From Exophiala sp. HKRS030 (taxonomy: Eukaryota > Ascomycota > Eurotiomycetes > Chaetothyriales > Herpotrichiellaceae): 64,000 nucleotides of DNA. The position numbers and the translations under genes were made by a program. The notes under the pieces are model-generated. The model was given only the letters and a program-made list of their open reading frames with translations, was not told the origin of the DNA and made no database searches. Below are positions 11,815 to 22,461 of this stretch, one piece after another (the stretch's first letter is position 1; every line of letters begins with the position of its first letter). The stretch spans positions 310,001 to 374,000 of the forward strand of contig JAHWDD010000006.1 in assembly GCA_023897205.1 (NCBI GenBank). The letters run 5' to 3'.

Positions 11815-14800
11815 ATGGGCTCCAGGCTAGAAAAGAACTCTACCTCGGTGCGCAAGCGCATTGAAAGCCACACCTTTAGCGATGAGCAGGGCGAAGAATA
11901 TGAAGGCTCCAAGTTCGGCGGATTCGCCGATTATATGCGGCGGAAGAAGATCAAATTGCAGAATCTTGATGCTGAAATACGATCGCACTCCACCGACAAA
12001 CCTCCCATTTTTCGCGGGGTGGTAGTCCATGTTAATGGCTATACTCAGCCCTCGTTGAGTGACCTCCATAACCTGGTGGTCAGCCATGGGGGTGGCTTTC
12101 TACAATATCTCGATGGCAAGACTGCTGTCACGCACGTTGTTGCAAGTAATTTGACCCCAAAGAAAGCAGTCGACTTTGCCCGATATCGTATTGTCAAGCC
12201 TGGCTGGATCGTCGATAGTGTCAAGGCTAGCAGGCTCTTGCCCTGGGATGCCTACAGGCTGGTGGATGAGGGGGTGACACAGAAGGTGTTGGGCTTTGAG
12301 AATGGCCAGATGATCAGCCAAACCAATGAGAAAAAACACACGTATCGCGACCAGAGCGAAACCAGCTGGTATACTTCGCAGTTACGCCAAGGGGGAGATG
12401 TTGAGGCTGGAACTCGTCATTCCTCAAATTCGCAGAGCGTACCTGAGGGCCCGGCTATTGAGCCCATTGACCGAAGCGATGCAGGCTTACATCAAAGCAG
12501 CAGTGTGGCAACTCCGCCAGTACCTGAAGTGCAGCAGGAGATCGTGGCATTGTCCAGAGAAGACAACTCAGCATCTAGTGCACGAGATCGTGCACAGTCT
12601 CCTCTACCCTCTCCGTCATCGTCTCCTTCCCATCCTCTGCCGTTTTCGGTTCTAAATGCAGGGCAGAAGCCCGAGAAACGTCAGTTAACGGCTGAAGAGC
12701 ATAATGCTCTCCTCCTTCAAAATCCACACATGGCCAAGTCTAGTACTGCAAACCCTGATTTCATCAACCAGTACTACCGGGAGTCGAGACTACATCATTT
12801 GTCCACTTGGAAAGCTGAACTCAAAGCACAAATGCAGGCACGCGCTCAAGAAAAGTCCTCGTCGCAAAAATCCAAGCAAAGTACAAAACCAGGCGCGAGA
12901 AGGTATGTCATGCATGTAGATTTTGACAGCTTCTTTGCTGCAGTCTCACTCCGCAAGCATCCTCACCTGTCAGACAAACCAGTTGTGATCGCACATGGAA
13001 GTGGCCCAGGATCGGAAATTGCCAGTTGCAATTATCCCGCGAGACAATTTGGCGTCAAGAATGGGATGTGGATGAAGACAGCGCTTGAACTCTGCTCGGA
13101 TCTAAAAGTTCTGCCATACGACTACAAGGCATACGAGGAAGCTAGTCGCCAGTTCTACGACTCAATTTTGGCAATTGATGGTATCGTCCAGAGTATCAGC
13201 ATTGATGAAGCCTTGATTGATGTCAGCGAACAATGCATCAAAGCTGGCGGATCGGATGGGCGGGGCATCTCAGAAGGCTCCCTTTATCGTGAGCAAGAAG
13301 CTGCACAACGTCTTGGTGAAGAGTTGAGAGCCTCGGTGAAGGAAAAAACTGGATGTGACGTTTCGGTTGGTATTGGAGGAAACATTCTCCTGGCGAAAGT
13401 CGCATTAAGGAAGGCTAAGCCAGCTGGACAGCATCTGATCAAGCCGGAGGACATACTCGACTTCATCGGCGAACTTACTGTTACCGAACTTCCAGGCGTT
13501 GCTTGGAGTATAGGTAACAAGCTGGAAGACATAGGCATCAGGTTCGTGAAGGATCTTCGTTCGTGTACTAAGGAGCGATTAATCAACACCTTGGGCCCAA
13601 AGACTGGTGGAAAGCTGTGGGATTATTCTCGAGGAATCGACAAGCAGGAGGTCGGTGAACAGGTGGTTCGCAAGTCAGTTTCGGCAGAGATCAATTGGGG
13701 GATCAGGTTCATTAACCAACAGCAAGCGGAAGACTTCGTACAGAGTCTTTCCGATGAGCTGTCAAGGCGCTTGCTCGAACAGCTTGTGAAAGGAAAGCAA
13801 TTGACGATGAAAATAATGCGGAAAGCTGCCGATGCAGGTCTGGATCCGCCCAAAAATCTCGGCCATGGCAAGTGTGATACTTTCAACAAGAGTGTAATGC
13901 TCGGTGTCGCCACGAACGACGGGGTGGTTCTTGGAAGAGAAGCTATTTCCATTCTACGAAGCTACAATTTCCCCCCTGGAGAACTTCGAGGACTCGGTGT
14001 TCAGATGCAGAAACTGGAGCCCTTGAAACCTTCAGGGACGGGCGGCTCTGGCCTCTCTGACGGTAGTCAGCGCCGGCTGCAATTCAAAAAGCCTTCTACA
14101 CCATCTCGACCTGCAGAACAGCCTGGACTCCGCACCACCTCTCGATCAGCCCTTCACTCCCCTAAGATTAAGCATATCGAAGATCCCATCGAAGAGATCC
14201 CCACCCCAGAGAAAGGAAAATTGCATGATAGTGTTTACAGTGCCTTGGATTACCAAGCCAACGATGCGACTGAGCAAAGACCTCTTAACGTGAGTGGCAC
14301 TCAGTTCATCATGCCTTCCCAGATCGATCCAACAGTACTGGCCGAGCTCCCCTCTGAAATAAGAACGAAGCTTGCTCCTAAACAAAAGAGTATCATGGAC
14401 AGTATAACGCGATCAACGCGACCACAAACACCTCTAATAGATGGCAACTCAAGATCAACCTCGCCCTATCTTAGTGACAACGAAGCAACGCTACCACGGC
14501 CAAGTCAGATTGACCCAGAAGCGCTAGCTGCGCTTCCTCAGGACCTCAGGGACGAGATACTGGCCCAATACAAGGCCCAAGAAAACGGAGAGTCGACTTC
14601 ACGAGCTATAGCATATTCCCCTCGAAAACCCAAAGCTCTCTCAACCTCAAAAAAGATTCCTGTAACTCCCACGAAGCGACAGAAAACTTCTAGTCTATTC
14701 GGTAAAGTGAAGCCAAAAAGGGTTGGCGATGTCTCCTCATCCACTCTCACTCAGTCCAACTTTATCTCTGCTCCAAGAGCAGCAGAGTGTCATCAAAGTT

Positions 14801-15345
14801 CAAACCAAGATGATGAAGAAATCTCTGAGTCTTTTCTGAACGAATTACCAGAAGACATTCGCCTCGAAATCCTGGAAGAACAGAAGAGAGGCAGGATGAA
14901 GGCAAAGTCTGGCCTTAATTTCGAGAGCGTTAGAAAAAAGACGAAGGTAACAATTGCAGTCGAGTCTGGCGTCGGAGGTCAGCAAAAATTGCAGCTAGCC
15001 CAACAACCAGATAAACCAACCTTCACTTCTCAAAAGCTGAGTGCTCTGCCAGAGTTGCGTGATGCAATATCTGCATGGGTCAGAGAGTTTTCTTCTGCTG
15101 GAGATGGCCCGGACCCGGAAGATGTCAATGCTTTGGCCGATTACCTCGTCAAAGTGGTCGGCATCGAGCGAGACATGGCCAAATCTGTTGCTGTCGTCAA
15201 TTGGCTCGGGTTGATCATTGAATATGAAAATTTCACAGGCGAGGATGTTCGTGGTGCTTGGGAAAGGGCTCTTGCGATTTTGAAGCATCATGTCCAGATA
15301 GCGATTAAAGACAGAGGTCTGCCGGCGGTCGTCTTCGAATGGTGA
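11815..15345 (+). CDS. REV1: REV1 translesion DNA polymerase (deoxycytidyl transferase)
   Basis: Y-family polymerase that inserts dCMP opposite lesions and scaffolds polymerase zeta in translesion synthesis. The gene is a single 1176-codon exon. Order: BRCT domain about 62-151 (FRGVVVHVNGYTQPS, WIVDSVKASRLLPW); Ser/Pro-rich linker; Y-family catalytic core from about 362 with metal-binding Asp369 (HVDFDSFF), Asp464 and Glu465 (SISIDEALIDVS); helix-hairpin-helix (ELPGVAWSIGNKLEDIG); little-finger; then ubiquitin-binding-motif copies around 837-850 (TVLAELPSEIR), 897-910 (ALAALPQDLRDEIL) and 1005-1015 (LNELPEDIRLEIL); and a C-terminal helical domain from about 1060. All catalytic residues are present. 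The third UBM-like copy is one more than the usual two. Confidence 0.96.
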   Translation: MGSRLEKNSTSVRKRIESHTFSDEQGEEYEGSKFGGFADYMRRKKIKLQNLDAEIRSHSTDKPPIFRGVVVHVNGYTQPSLSDLHNLVVSHGGGFLQYLDGKTAVTHVVASNLTPKKAVDFARYRIVKPGWIVDSVKASRLLPWDAYRLVDEGVTQKVLGFENGQMISQTNEKKHTYRDQSETSWYTSQLRQGGDVEAGTRHSSNSQSVPEGPAIEPIDRSDAGLHQSSSVATPPVPEVQQEIVALSREDNSASSARDRAQSPLPSPSSSPSHPLPFSVLNAGQKPEKRQLTAEEHNALLLQNPHMAKSSTANPDFINQYYRESRLHHLSTWKAELKAQMQARAQEKSSSQKSKQSTKPGARRYVMHVDFDSFFAAVSLRKHPHLSDKPVVIAHGSGPGSEIASCNYPARQFGVKNGMWMKTALELCSDLKVLPYDYKAYEEASRQFYDSILAIDGIVQSISIDEALIDVSEQCIKAGGSDGRGISEGSLYREQEAAQRLGEELRASVKEKTGCDVSVGIGGNILLAKVALRKAKPAGQHLIKPEDILDFIGELTVTELPGVAWSIGNKLEDIGIRFVKDLRSCTKERLINTLGPKTGGKLWDYSRGIDKQEVGEQVVRKSVSAEINWGIRFINQQQAEDFVQSLSDELSRRLLEQLVKGKQLTMKIMRKAADAGLDPPKNLGHGKCDTFNKSVMLGVATNDGVVLGREAISILRSYNFPPGELRGLGVQMQKLEPLKPSGTGGSGLSDGSQRRLQFKKPSTPSRPAEQPGLRTTSRSALHSPKIKHIEDPIEEIPTPEKGKLHDSVYSALDYQANDATEQRPLNVSGTQFIMPSQIDPTVLAELPSEIRTKLAPKQKSIMDSITRSTRPQTPLIDGNSRSTSPYLSDNEATLPRPSQIDPEALAALPQDLRDEILAQYKAQENGESTSRAIAYSPRKPKALSTSKKIPVTPTKRQKTSSLFGKVKPKRVGDVSSSTLTQSNFISAPRAAECHQSSNQDDEEISESFLNELPEDIRLEILEEQKRGRMKAKSGLNFESVRKKTKVTIAVESGVGGQQKLQLAQQPDKPTFTSQKLSALPELRDAISAWVREFSSAGDGPDPEDVNALADYLVKVVGIERDMAKSVAVVNWLGLIIEYENFTGEDVRGAWERALAILKHHVQIAIKDRGLPAVVFEW

Positions 15346-15643
15346 AAGACGTCTATAATAAGCCATCACATGATAAAGAACTTCTACATCATTGCTCCTT
15401 CTCTTCACATTCAGGTAAGCGCAAAAGTGGCAAGCGTGGTACCGTCATCGTGATATCTCTGAGTAGGTACATACGTTCTTCTGAAACTTCAATCAGCATC
15501 CTTCTTGATCATCAACACGGGCTACCATTTTAGTTATCGCTGGCTTTATTGACTGAGAACATTTTACATGAGCATCACTATGCTGATAAAGGATATCGCT
15601 CAAGAACCTCAACGAAATTGACTCTTCTTCTCCTGCGAGAACC
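15346..15643. other. Spacer REV1-kinase
   Basis: 298 bp holding the REV1 3' end and the promoter of the kinase gene. No further gene seen. Confidence 0.5.
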
Positions 15644-18600
15644 ATGCCGTTCACTCTGGCGGCTAGTCGCAAGCGTCGTCAATCGTCAAAAGTCAACCCC
15701 CCAACGAACAGAGGCAATACAAGCTCTCGATCCTCCAAAATACCCCGGTTGAATCATCTTCTCTACGATGGAACAAGCTCAAGGTCAATAGAATCCACCA
15801 GCACCGGTCAGTCCAAGACCAGCGTCAAGACTCAGATCAGGAGAGGGGTTACAAACATCAAGACAATCCTGAAATTGGGAGACAAGCATAATGCTGCCAC
15901 ACTACAGCCTCAGGCTTGCTTCGCCTCTGCACATAGCTTGCCGACGAATTACATTCTCCAGAATAATTCCAGTGCCACAACCCTTTGCCGGCCATTGACG
16001 ATCACATTGACTGGCATGAACCATGAAGACGGTACGACTACCGCACCCACTGTGAACAGTGCACGAACGAGCCCTGGACCTCGCGGGTTGCAAGATGTTG
16101 GTGTCGCAGTCGAAAAAGCTTCTGGTCGAGACGGTCGTTACATCCGTCGGAGCCAGTCTGTTCCAGGTTTGCATCGTGCCATTGCACACAAGTTTCATCA
16201 AGCCTTCAGTAACCCAACCGTTGTGAAAAGGGCCGATTTGCGGTCCCGTCCAAGTATTCAGACCTTTGCGCTAGATGCCGCAGAAACGAACAGTGTCCTA
16301 CTGTCTTCGACAGCGTCTACTCTCAACAGTGGTTGGGGATCAACAGCCGAAAGAGCATCGTCAAGTCCGCTCACATCTATTCCTATCACACCTACTTCTA
16401 TCATGGGTTATCAAGAGAGTTTGAACTCATTTGAAACCGATCGCCAGCCATACGCGTTGGAGACCCGGATCCTGACTCCTATCCCGGAAATCAAGGTATC
16501 GCCCAGCATCACTATCAGGACCGTCGAATCTGCTGCTGCGGCTAAAGCCTTTTTTGAAACGCATTTCAATTCCTTGCTCAAGGAGGCCTCTGGAAGATCA
16601 CTTCGGCGACGTGAATTGGAGTTCAAACTCAAAGAACACCAGTTTCCCACCAACAGTCAGTATCGGGCCAAGAGAGCGTGGGAGCAGGCAGAGAGTGAGA
16701 ATCTCAGACGGAGTCGAGTACTCAAGAACACCACCAACTCTGCCAAAGCCGCCCAAGGAATACATATTGGTGGCTTTGAAGTTATCAGTATTCTTGGGAA
16801 GGGAAGCTTCGGTGTTGTCCGTCTTATCAAAGGCAAGCCGGAGACGGAGGCAAGTGAGAATGACACCACGCAGATCCAAAGCCAAGGGGGGCGTAAGTCT
16901 TGTTGGGTTAGCGTACCGACGTCGTCTGCGCGCTGGCCTAACCCATTGCGTGAGAAGGGGAGGGAATTAGTCAGGGAGAATAAAGAAGTTTTCGCCATGA
17001 AAGTCATTCGAAAGTCCGACATGATTCGAAACGCTCAAGAGGGCCATCTCCGGGCGGAACGAGACTTCCTGGTTGCCGCCGAAGGGTCAAAATGGATTAT
17101 TCCTTTGATCGCTGCCTTCCAAGATCCGAAGCATTTGTACCTTGTAATGGAGTTTTGCATCGGAGGCGACTTTTTGGGACTCCTCATTCGGAAAAATGTC
17201 CTCAGCGAAGACATCACGAGGTGGTATATCGCCGAGATGATCCTATGTGTCGAGGAAGCTCATCGGTTGAGATGGATTCACCGCGATGTGAAACCCGACA
17301 ATTTCCTCGTTACCCATGACGGGCACTTGAAAATCTCCGACTTCGGTCTCGCATTCGACGGAGATTGGAGCCACGACCAAAAGTTCTACCAAAACAGCCG
17401 ACACTCACTACTAGATCAATTGGGGATTTACATCGAAGGCGACGAGCAGGACAAGCAGGAAAGAGGTTTTGGGCCCTACCCATCCAGAGCTTCAAGATCG
17501 ACCCAACAACCGCTGCCTATCAACGCTGAAACAGAGTCGAAGGATGAACCGGGTATGGGCGAGCCAATCCTCGACTGGCGTAATCGTGCTCAACGGCGAC
17601 GTCTAGCACGTTCTGTGGTCGGTACATCTCAGTACATGGCCCCAGAAGTCATTCGGGGCGAATTGTACGATGGGCGATGTGACTAGTGGAGCATTGGAAT
17701 CATCTTGTATGAGTGCCTTTTCGGCTTTACTCCGTTCGCCTGTGACGATCGCCATCAGACCAAGCTCAGGATCCTCCAGCACAGGAAAGAATTGTCGTTT
17801 CCTGAACGAGCACCTCCTTTTGCACCGAGTGCGGAAGCTGCGGACCTAATTTTGCAGCTTCTAGTTGAAAAGGAACGTCGACTTTGCAGTAAACAATATC
17901 AGATCAATGACTACACCAGGAGAATTATTGGAGGTAAGGTGGTCAAATTCGAAGCCGACAAAACGAGCCGAACCTACGACGGGTACTTTGTGTACGCAAA
18001 TGACGCGGGAGAGATCAAACGCCATCCTTTTTTCCGTGACGTCGACTGGGCCACCGTTCACCTGCGACGGCCTCCCTATATCCCTCGCGTGAACCACTGG
18101 GAAGATACGAGATATTTCCAAGAAGATGAACCCGTTTCCGACATTGACTCCACGAGCACTTTTGCAGAAGGAAATGACGAGTTTATTCAAGCTCTTGACG
18201 AACATGCTGGGCTCACCCTGTTACCAACGGCGGCTCATCCGTCACCCAATGTCAGTCAACATCACCATGAAGACCAAAATATCGTGCCATCACTCGCCCT
18301 CAATATGCCTCAAAAGGATGGTGCTCGACTAATCCTAGGCCTTGCTCGGCCTGATAGTCTGGCCGATATGAAAAATCCATTGTTGGTGCCCCTCGAAACG
18401 ACAATGGCGGGTCTCGACGAAAATAAATCACTCGGACGTGACAATACCTATCAGGTCGACGGCCCCAACGAGTACCTACGCGCAGGGTGCACGAAGCCGG
18501 ACACGAGACAGAAGGACAGGCGACGACCACGGGACATTATCTTGCGAGACACAAGCACCGATCGTGAGGCGATGAGAATACGGAAGGCGTCGGCTTTCCT

Positions 18601-18796
18601 TGGCTATGACTATCGACAGCCTGCGATGGTCAAGGACATTGTTGACCAAGTGTTGTTGGAAGATCTTGAAATCGCAAAAGCCAAACCCGAATGGGACACT
18701 AGCGATGTCGAGGATCGTGATCTAGCCTTTGAGAAAGGACTCCTTGTTGGCGCAGCAGATCATATATCGCCAACCCAGAAATCAGTGACGATGTAG
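15644..18796 (+). CDS. AGC/NDR-type Ser/Thr protein kinase with an in-frame TAG in the kinase domain
   Basis: One reading frame runs from the ATG at 15644 to the stop at 18794-18796, broken only by TAG at 17684-17686. Residues 1 to about 290 are Ser/Thr-rich and poorly conserved. An NDR-like helical segment follows (KAFFETHFNSLLKEAS...RRRELEFKLKE), then the kinase domain from about 374: glycine loop LGKGSFGVVRL, VAIK-like FAMKVIRKSDMI, catalytic HRDVKPDNFL, DFGLAF, an NDR-type insert, and activation/P+1 loop VGTSQYMAPEVI. After ...YDGRCD comes TAG, then WSIGIILYECLFGFTPF and the remaining subdomains plus an AGC-tail. AGC kinases read DWWS here, so TAG replaces a Trp codon. An in-frame 78-nt intron is likely at 16893-16970 (GTAAGT, CTAAC branch, TTAG). 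Whether the gene is a pseudogene, edited, or read through cannot be told from DNA. See the findings. Confidence 0.85.
16893..16970 (+). other. Probable in-frame intron of the kinase gene
   Basis: 78 nt (26 codons, no stop) with donor GTAAGT, a perfect CTAAC branch word and acceptor TTAG. Removing it shortens a non-conserved insert between the glycine loop and the catalytic Lys strand and leaves the frame intact. Confidence 0.6.
17684..17686 (+). other. In-frame TAG replacing Trp of the DWWS motif
   Basis: Codons GAC TAG TGG AGC read D-stop-W-S. A single A-to-G change gives TGG and the AGC-kinase motif DWWS. The frame is open for 680 codons before and 369 sense codons after. Confidence 0.95.
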
Positions 18797-18945
18797 ACCA
18801 GTCGCTCCAAGCATGAAACACTTTGGGGGGAATACCTGGTTCTACTATTCTTATTCTTGTATAGCAGGAAACAATCGCTAGTCTACAATTCTATGGATAT
18901 GTGTTCAGCCTTCTTTCATATTTTCAACCCAATGGTTTTGTATAT

Positions 18946-20073
18946 CTATGCCTTGACTTCCTGTTCGAATTCGGCACTGAATGGATAGTCGATGTAGCCC
19001 CTCTCGGATTTTGGATTGTAGAACAAGGCTCGGTCGTAAGGGTTGAGGTCTATGCCCTTTTGGATGCGGAAGGGCAAGTCCGGGGTGGAGATGAAGTATC
19101 GACCAAAGACGATGGCGACGTCCTTGTCCTTGTACTCTTCGTCGACGGCGCGCCTGGCGGAGTCGGGCCTGTAGCCGCCGGCGAGGAGGACGGGGCTCGT
19201 GTTGCCCCAGGCGTCGATGAGGAAGTCCAGCTTGTCGGTCGACTCGAGGTCCGCGTTGCCCGACACCCTCGACTCGACGAGGTGGAGGTAGGCCAGGTTC
19301 AGGGACTTCAGGTGCTCGACGACGTGGGTGAATTGGGGGACCGGGTCGTCCATCTTCATGCCCTGGAAACTCGACCAAGGGCTGAGGCGGATGCCGACCC
19401 GGTCGGCCCCCACGGCGTCGACGACGGCGCGGGCGACCTCCAGACCGAAGCGGGATCGGTTCTCGACGCTCCCGCCGTACTCGTCGGTGCGGGAGTTGCT
19501 GACGTCCTGCAGGAATTGGTCCACCAGGTACCCGTTGGCGGCGTGGATCTCGACCCCGTCGAACCCGGCCTCGTGGACGGCGTTGCGGGCGGCCGTGGCG
19601 TAGTCCCGAACCCACCCTTTGATCTCTTCCGGGGTGAGCTCATGGGGAACGGCGTGTTCCGAATCCAAGGCGTTGGGGGAAGACGAAACGATGGTGATCC
19701 CTTCGGATTCGGCGCACTGAGGATTCGCGCACCTCCCCAAAGCCCAGAGTTGCAGGTATATGTACGAGCCTCGGGCGTGGACAGCCTTGGTGACCCTCTT
19801 CCAAGCCTCGATTTGGGCCGGATCCCAGATCCCGGGGACGTTTGGGTAACCACCGGCCCGTCGGGAGATGAAGGTGGCCTCGCTGATCAAAAGGGTCCCC
19901 GGGACCGAAGCGCGCTGGGAGTAGTAAGTCTCGACGAACGGCAGAGGAACGTGGTCGTCGTCGGCTCGAAACCGAGTCAACGGTGCCATGACGAGTCGAT
20001 TCTTGAGCGTCATGGTCCCGACCTTGAGTGGCTCAAAGAGTCGGGAAGGTGGAGGGGTGGCGAGGGAACCCAT
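18946..20073 (-). CDS. Old yellow enzyme family NADH:flavin oxidoreductase
   Basis: An FMN-dependent ene-reductase of the OYE family, reducing activated C=C bonds with NAD(P)H; the physiological substrate is unknown. It is a single exon of 375 aa, full length for the family. Residues seen: start of the TIM barrel (LFEPLKVGTMTLKNRLVMAP, LTRFRA), phenol-binding pair and catalytic Tyr in HAANGYL (His177, Asn180, Tyr182), QDVSNSRTDEYGGS, ENRSRF, and the FMN-phosphate strands (LLAGGY, FGRYFIS). It starts MGSLATPPPSRLFEPL with no signal peptide and ends with EQEVKA, so it is probably cytosolic. The gene has strong C/G third-position bias. The kinase gene is convergent, 149 bp away. Confidence 0.95.
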   Translation of the reverse strand: MGSLATPPPSRLFEPLKVGTMTLKNRLVMAPLTRFRADDDHVPLPFVETYYSQRASVPGTLLISEATFISRRAGGYPNVPGIWDPAQIEAWKRVTKAVHARGSYIYLQLWALGRCANPQCAESEGITIVSSSPNALDSEHAVPHELTPEEIKGWVRDYATAARNAVHEAGFDGVEIHAANGYLVDQFLQDVSNSRTDEYGGSVENRSRFGLEVARAVVDAVGADRVGIRLSPWSSFQGMKMDDPVPQFTHVVEHLKSLNLAYLHLVESRVSGNADLESTDKLDFLIDAWGNTSPVLLAGGYRPDSARRAVDEEYKDKDVAIVFGRYFISTPDLPFRIQKGIDLNPYDRALFYNPKSERGYIDYPFSAEFEQEVKA

Positions 20074-21131
20074 TGTTTTGATTGAGTGTGCTCCTTGGGG
20101 ACCTGAAATGGTGTGACGGGGGGAGTTGTCAATCTAAAATATCCCCAAAAGAGATGAGTTTTGAAAAGCGTTGGGCGTCAAATATCGAGTGAGGCAAGAA
20201 AGAATGTCACGATTGTCCGTGCCGGTCAACTTCCGACGTACGGATGTGGGTGGTCTTGACGAGATGGAAAACCTAGGAAAATATGCACTCGGAGTGCTGT
20301 CGAGGGGAGAAAAAAATTGACAGTGATGGTGAGATGGCAAGGGTTTATGTACAGAGGCAGCGTCGAGAGGATCGATCGGGATAAGAAAGAGATATAAGTA
20401 GTGATGTAGTCGTAAGATACCAAAAAGAACGATAGGAAAAGATGGTACAAGATCCGATCTCGACCGCCGCATCAACCAGGGGGGACCACCATACCACGTT
20501 TGGTTCGACCTGGACTGGACTGTAAGTAGTAACAGTGGAGATTTCACGAGATTCTCCATTTTCTCACTGTTACCCTCGGTAGATGCAAAAGGAAAAGAAA
20601 ATCCCAATTAATCAGCATCCAATGGGGTCGTCATGGTACAGGATGCTGATTGGTGGATCACCAGACCACATTGACGAGGCTGATGGATCTGCGGAGACAT
20701 TTTCTCTCCTGCTGTCTTTCTGCTGCGTAATTATATCGTAGGTAAGTTCTCTACCCATCGCGTGGAGATTGCCCGGTCGATGACCATTAATGATTACCCC
20801 TGACAAATACGACGAGTACATGTTCGGTGAGGAACTGAATGTTTTGTCGTGTTCACCGACTCCTCGCTCGTACTCGTACCAAATGACACGAGATCCGTAC
20901 AGTATCTGCATTTGTCAGGGCGGAGAACAGATCACGTCACTTCGGAATGGTTTCTCATGCAGGGGAAAAAGACAGGGGTAAACATCATCTTCGTTCGTAT
21001 CTGTGGCATTGAATCGATCATGAAAAAAAACCTCAGGCTTGCCGTGTGCTTGCTGTCTCGGACGTCGCTGAAGGACCTTTGGCATTAACACAACCACAGA
21101 CTCTCGCAGCCTCCGGATTGTACCTATCATC
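20074..21131. other. Intergenic
   Basis: 1.06 kb upstream of the OYE gene and downstream of the next minus-strand gene. Open frames here are short and of low complexity. No gene or RNA seen. The first few hundred bases are presumably the OYE promoter. Confidence 0.5.
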
Positions 21132-22178
21132 TCAAATCTCTTGTTCCACACCTTGCGCACGCATGCCGGTCCGTTGGTCGGGATGAGGCAGAGGAGGTCG
21201 AGTCCAACTCTCTCCAGGACGGTTGTCAATGTACAGGGAGAAAAATCGAGTGGTTTCTTCCGATCTCCAATTCTCGAATGCCGAACGCAACACGAGATCG
21301 TTGGGAATCTTTGTGTTATCACCATCTTCGAAGACGAATACCAATTCCGGTGCATCATTATAGCCGATGCTCTTCAGTATCGCGGCGATGCTCTGTATCG
21401 TCATTTTGTCCGGTGAGATCTCTGCAGGCGACATGCCGAAGGCAAAGGCAAATTTGACTCGAAGTAAGCAGCTTAGATTGGATGCGATCAAGACCCTCAG
21501 CTCTGGTACTGGCGTTGCAGGGTTCGCCTTGAAAGCAGGTGTCGTCGGACGCGGCTGGGGTGTTCGATCGGCACTCGATCGAGTCGAAATATCGGGATGA
21601 ACCCAGTGATGGGGCCAAGTTGAGTTACAGTCAACATCCGTCCGCTGGTCGTCTTTGCTTTTTGTCACCCTGTCTTGATCAAGTGGATTTTCACCATCCT
21701 GTTCGGTATCGCTCTTCCTCTTTCTGGATCCCTCCCCGCGAGAGCTGGCGGCATAGTTTTTCTTGATCTCAACGTTGATCCAAAAGGCCAAGTCATCCGG
21801 AAGTCTGGTTTGGTAGTAGAGTTTTTCCTTCTCTTTTGCTTGGGGGCGGAGTCGGGAAAGCGTCAGATACTGTTGAAGGGCTTTGCATGTCTCTTTCAGA
21901 ACCTCATGCTCGGGACCAGAAGCCTTTCCAAAGTCGATCGGTGCTTCACCTTCCAGGCCGCGTTCTTGCCTTGCCCTTGCAACCGTCTCTTCCACTAATA
22001 CCATGAGCTCACTCCACTCATTCGCCTTGGGATTGAAAAGTGCAATGTCGAGATCTACTAGAGTCAGGTCTCGTGAGGATTGTTTCAGAAGGCCTTCGAA
22101 GTATAATTCAGGGTCTTCATCTCGTAATTGACGTTGCAAATCTGTGTAGTTCGACCTGGATCTTCGTCTGTTGGCCAT
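21132..22178 (-). CDS. Hypothetical protein, unrecognised
   Basis: A single-exon protein of about 348 aa that I do not recognise. I favour the ATG at 22178 (MANRRRSRSNYTDLQ); an ATG four codons upstream is also possible. The N-terminal third is charged and helical (LRDEDPELYFEGLL, LVEETVARARQERGLEG). The middle is polar with a basic patch (SRKRKSD) and a Thr/Pro-rich linker. The C-terminal third looks like a compact alpha/beta domain (ELRVLIASNLSCLLRVKFAF, MTIQSIAAILKSIGYND, APELVFVFEDGDNT). There is no signal peptide or membrane helix. Coding is supported by length and amino-acid composition only; function is unknown. Confidence 0.6.
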   Translation of the reverse strand: MANRRRSRSNYTDLQRQLRDEDPELYFEGLLKQSSRDLTLVDLDIALFNPKANEWSELMVLVEETVARARQERGLEGEAPIDFGKASGPEHEVLKETCKALQQYLTLSRLRPQAKEKEKLYYQTRLPDDLAFWINVEIKKNYAASSRGEGSRKRKSDTEQDGENPLDQDRVTKSKDDQRTDVDCNSTWPHHWVHPDISTRSSADRTPQPRPTTPAFKANPATPVPELRVLIASNLSCLLRVKFAFAFGMSPAEISPDKMTIQSIAAILKSIGYNDAPELVFVFEDGDNTKIPNDLVLRSAFENWRSEETTRFFSLYIDNRPGESWTRPPLPHPDQRTGMRAQGVEQEI

Positions 22179-22461
22179 GGCTGATATCAAGAGGGCAGAA
22201 AGAGTTCGCGAAGGGTATTGGGTTATTCAACAAGGCAAAAGGATTGCAAACATGGAGAATGATTTGATGATGATGATGATGATGAGGTGTTCTCCACCAG
22301 TCTGAAGGTACATGGTCTGTATGGTGTGCCTGGTGAGTGAGGCAGGTGTGAAGTGAAGGCGGTCAGAATTCTGCCATTACAAAATTCAAAGCGAAAATGA
22401 GAAATCGTGTCTATGAACCAGGTACGTTGTCGTTCAATTCATGATGTCTTCTTGATGTCCC

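Noticed and set aside
17660..17720. Intron around the kinase TAG
   Set aside because: No donor/acceptor pair brackets the TAG without deleting conserved kinase residues; both flanks read straight through.
18901..20085. 394-codon plus-strand frame opposite the OYE gene
   Set aside because: Antisense shadow of a high-GC3 gene; the minus strand encodes all OYE motifs.
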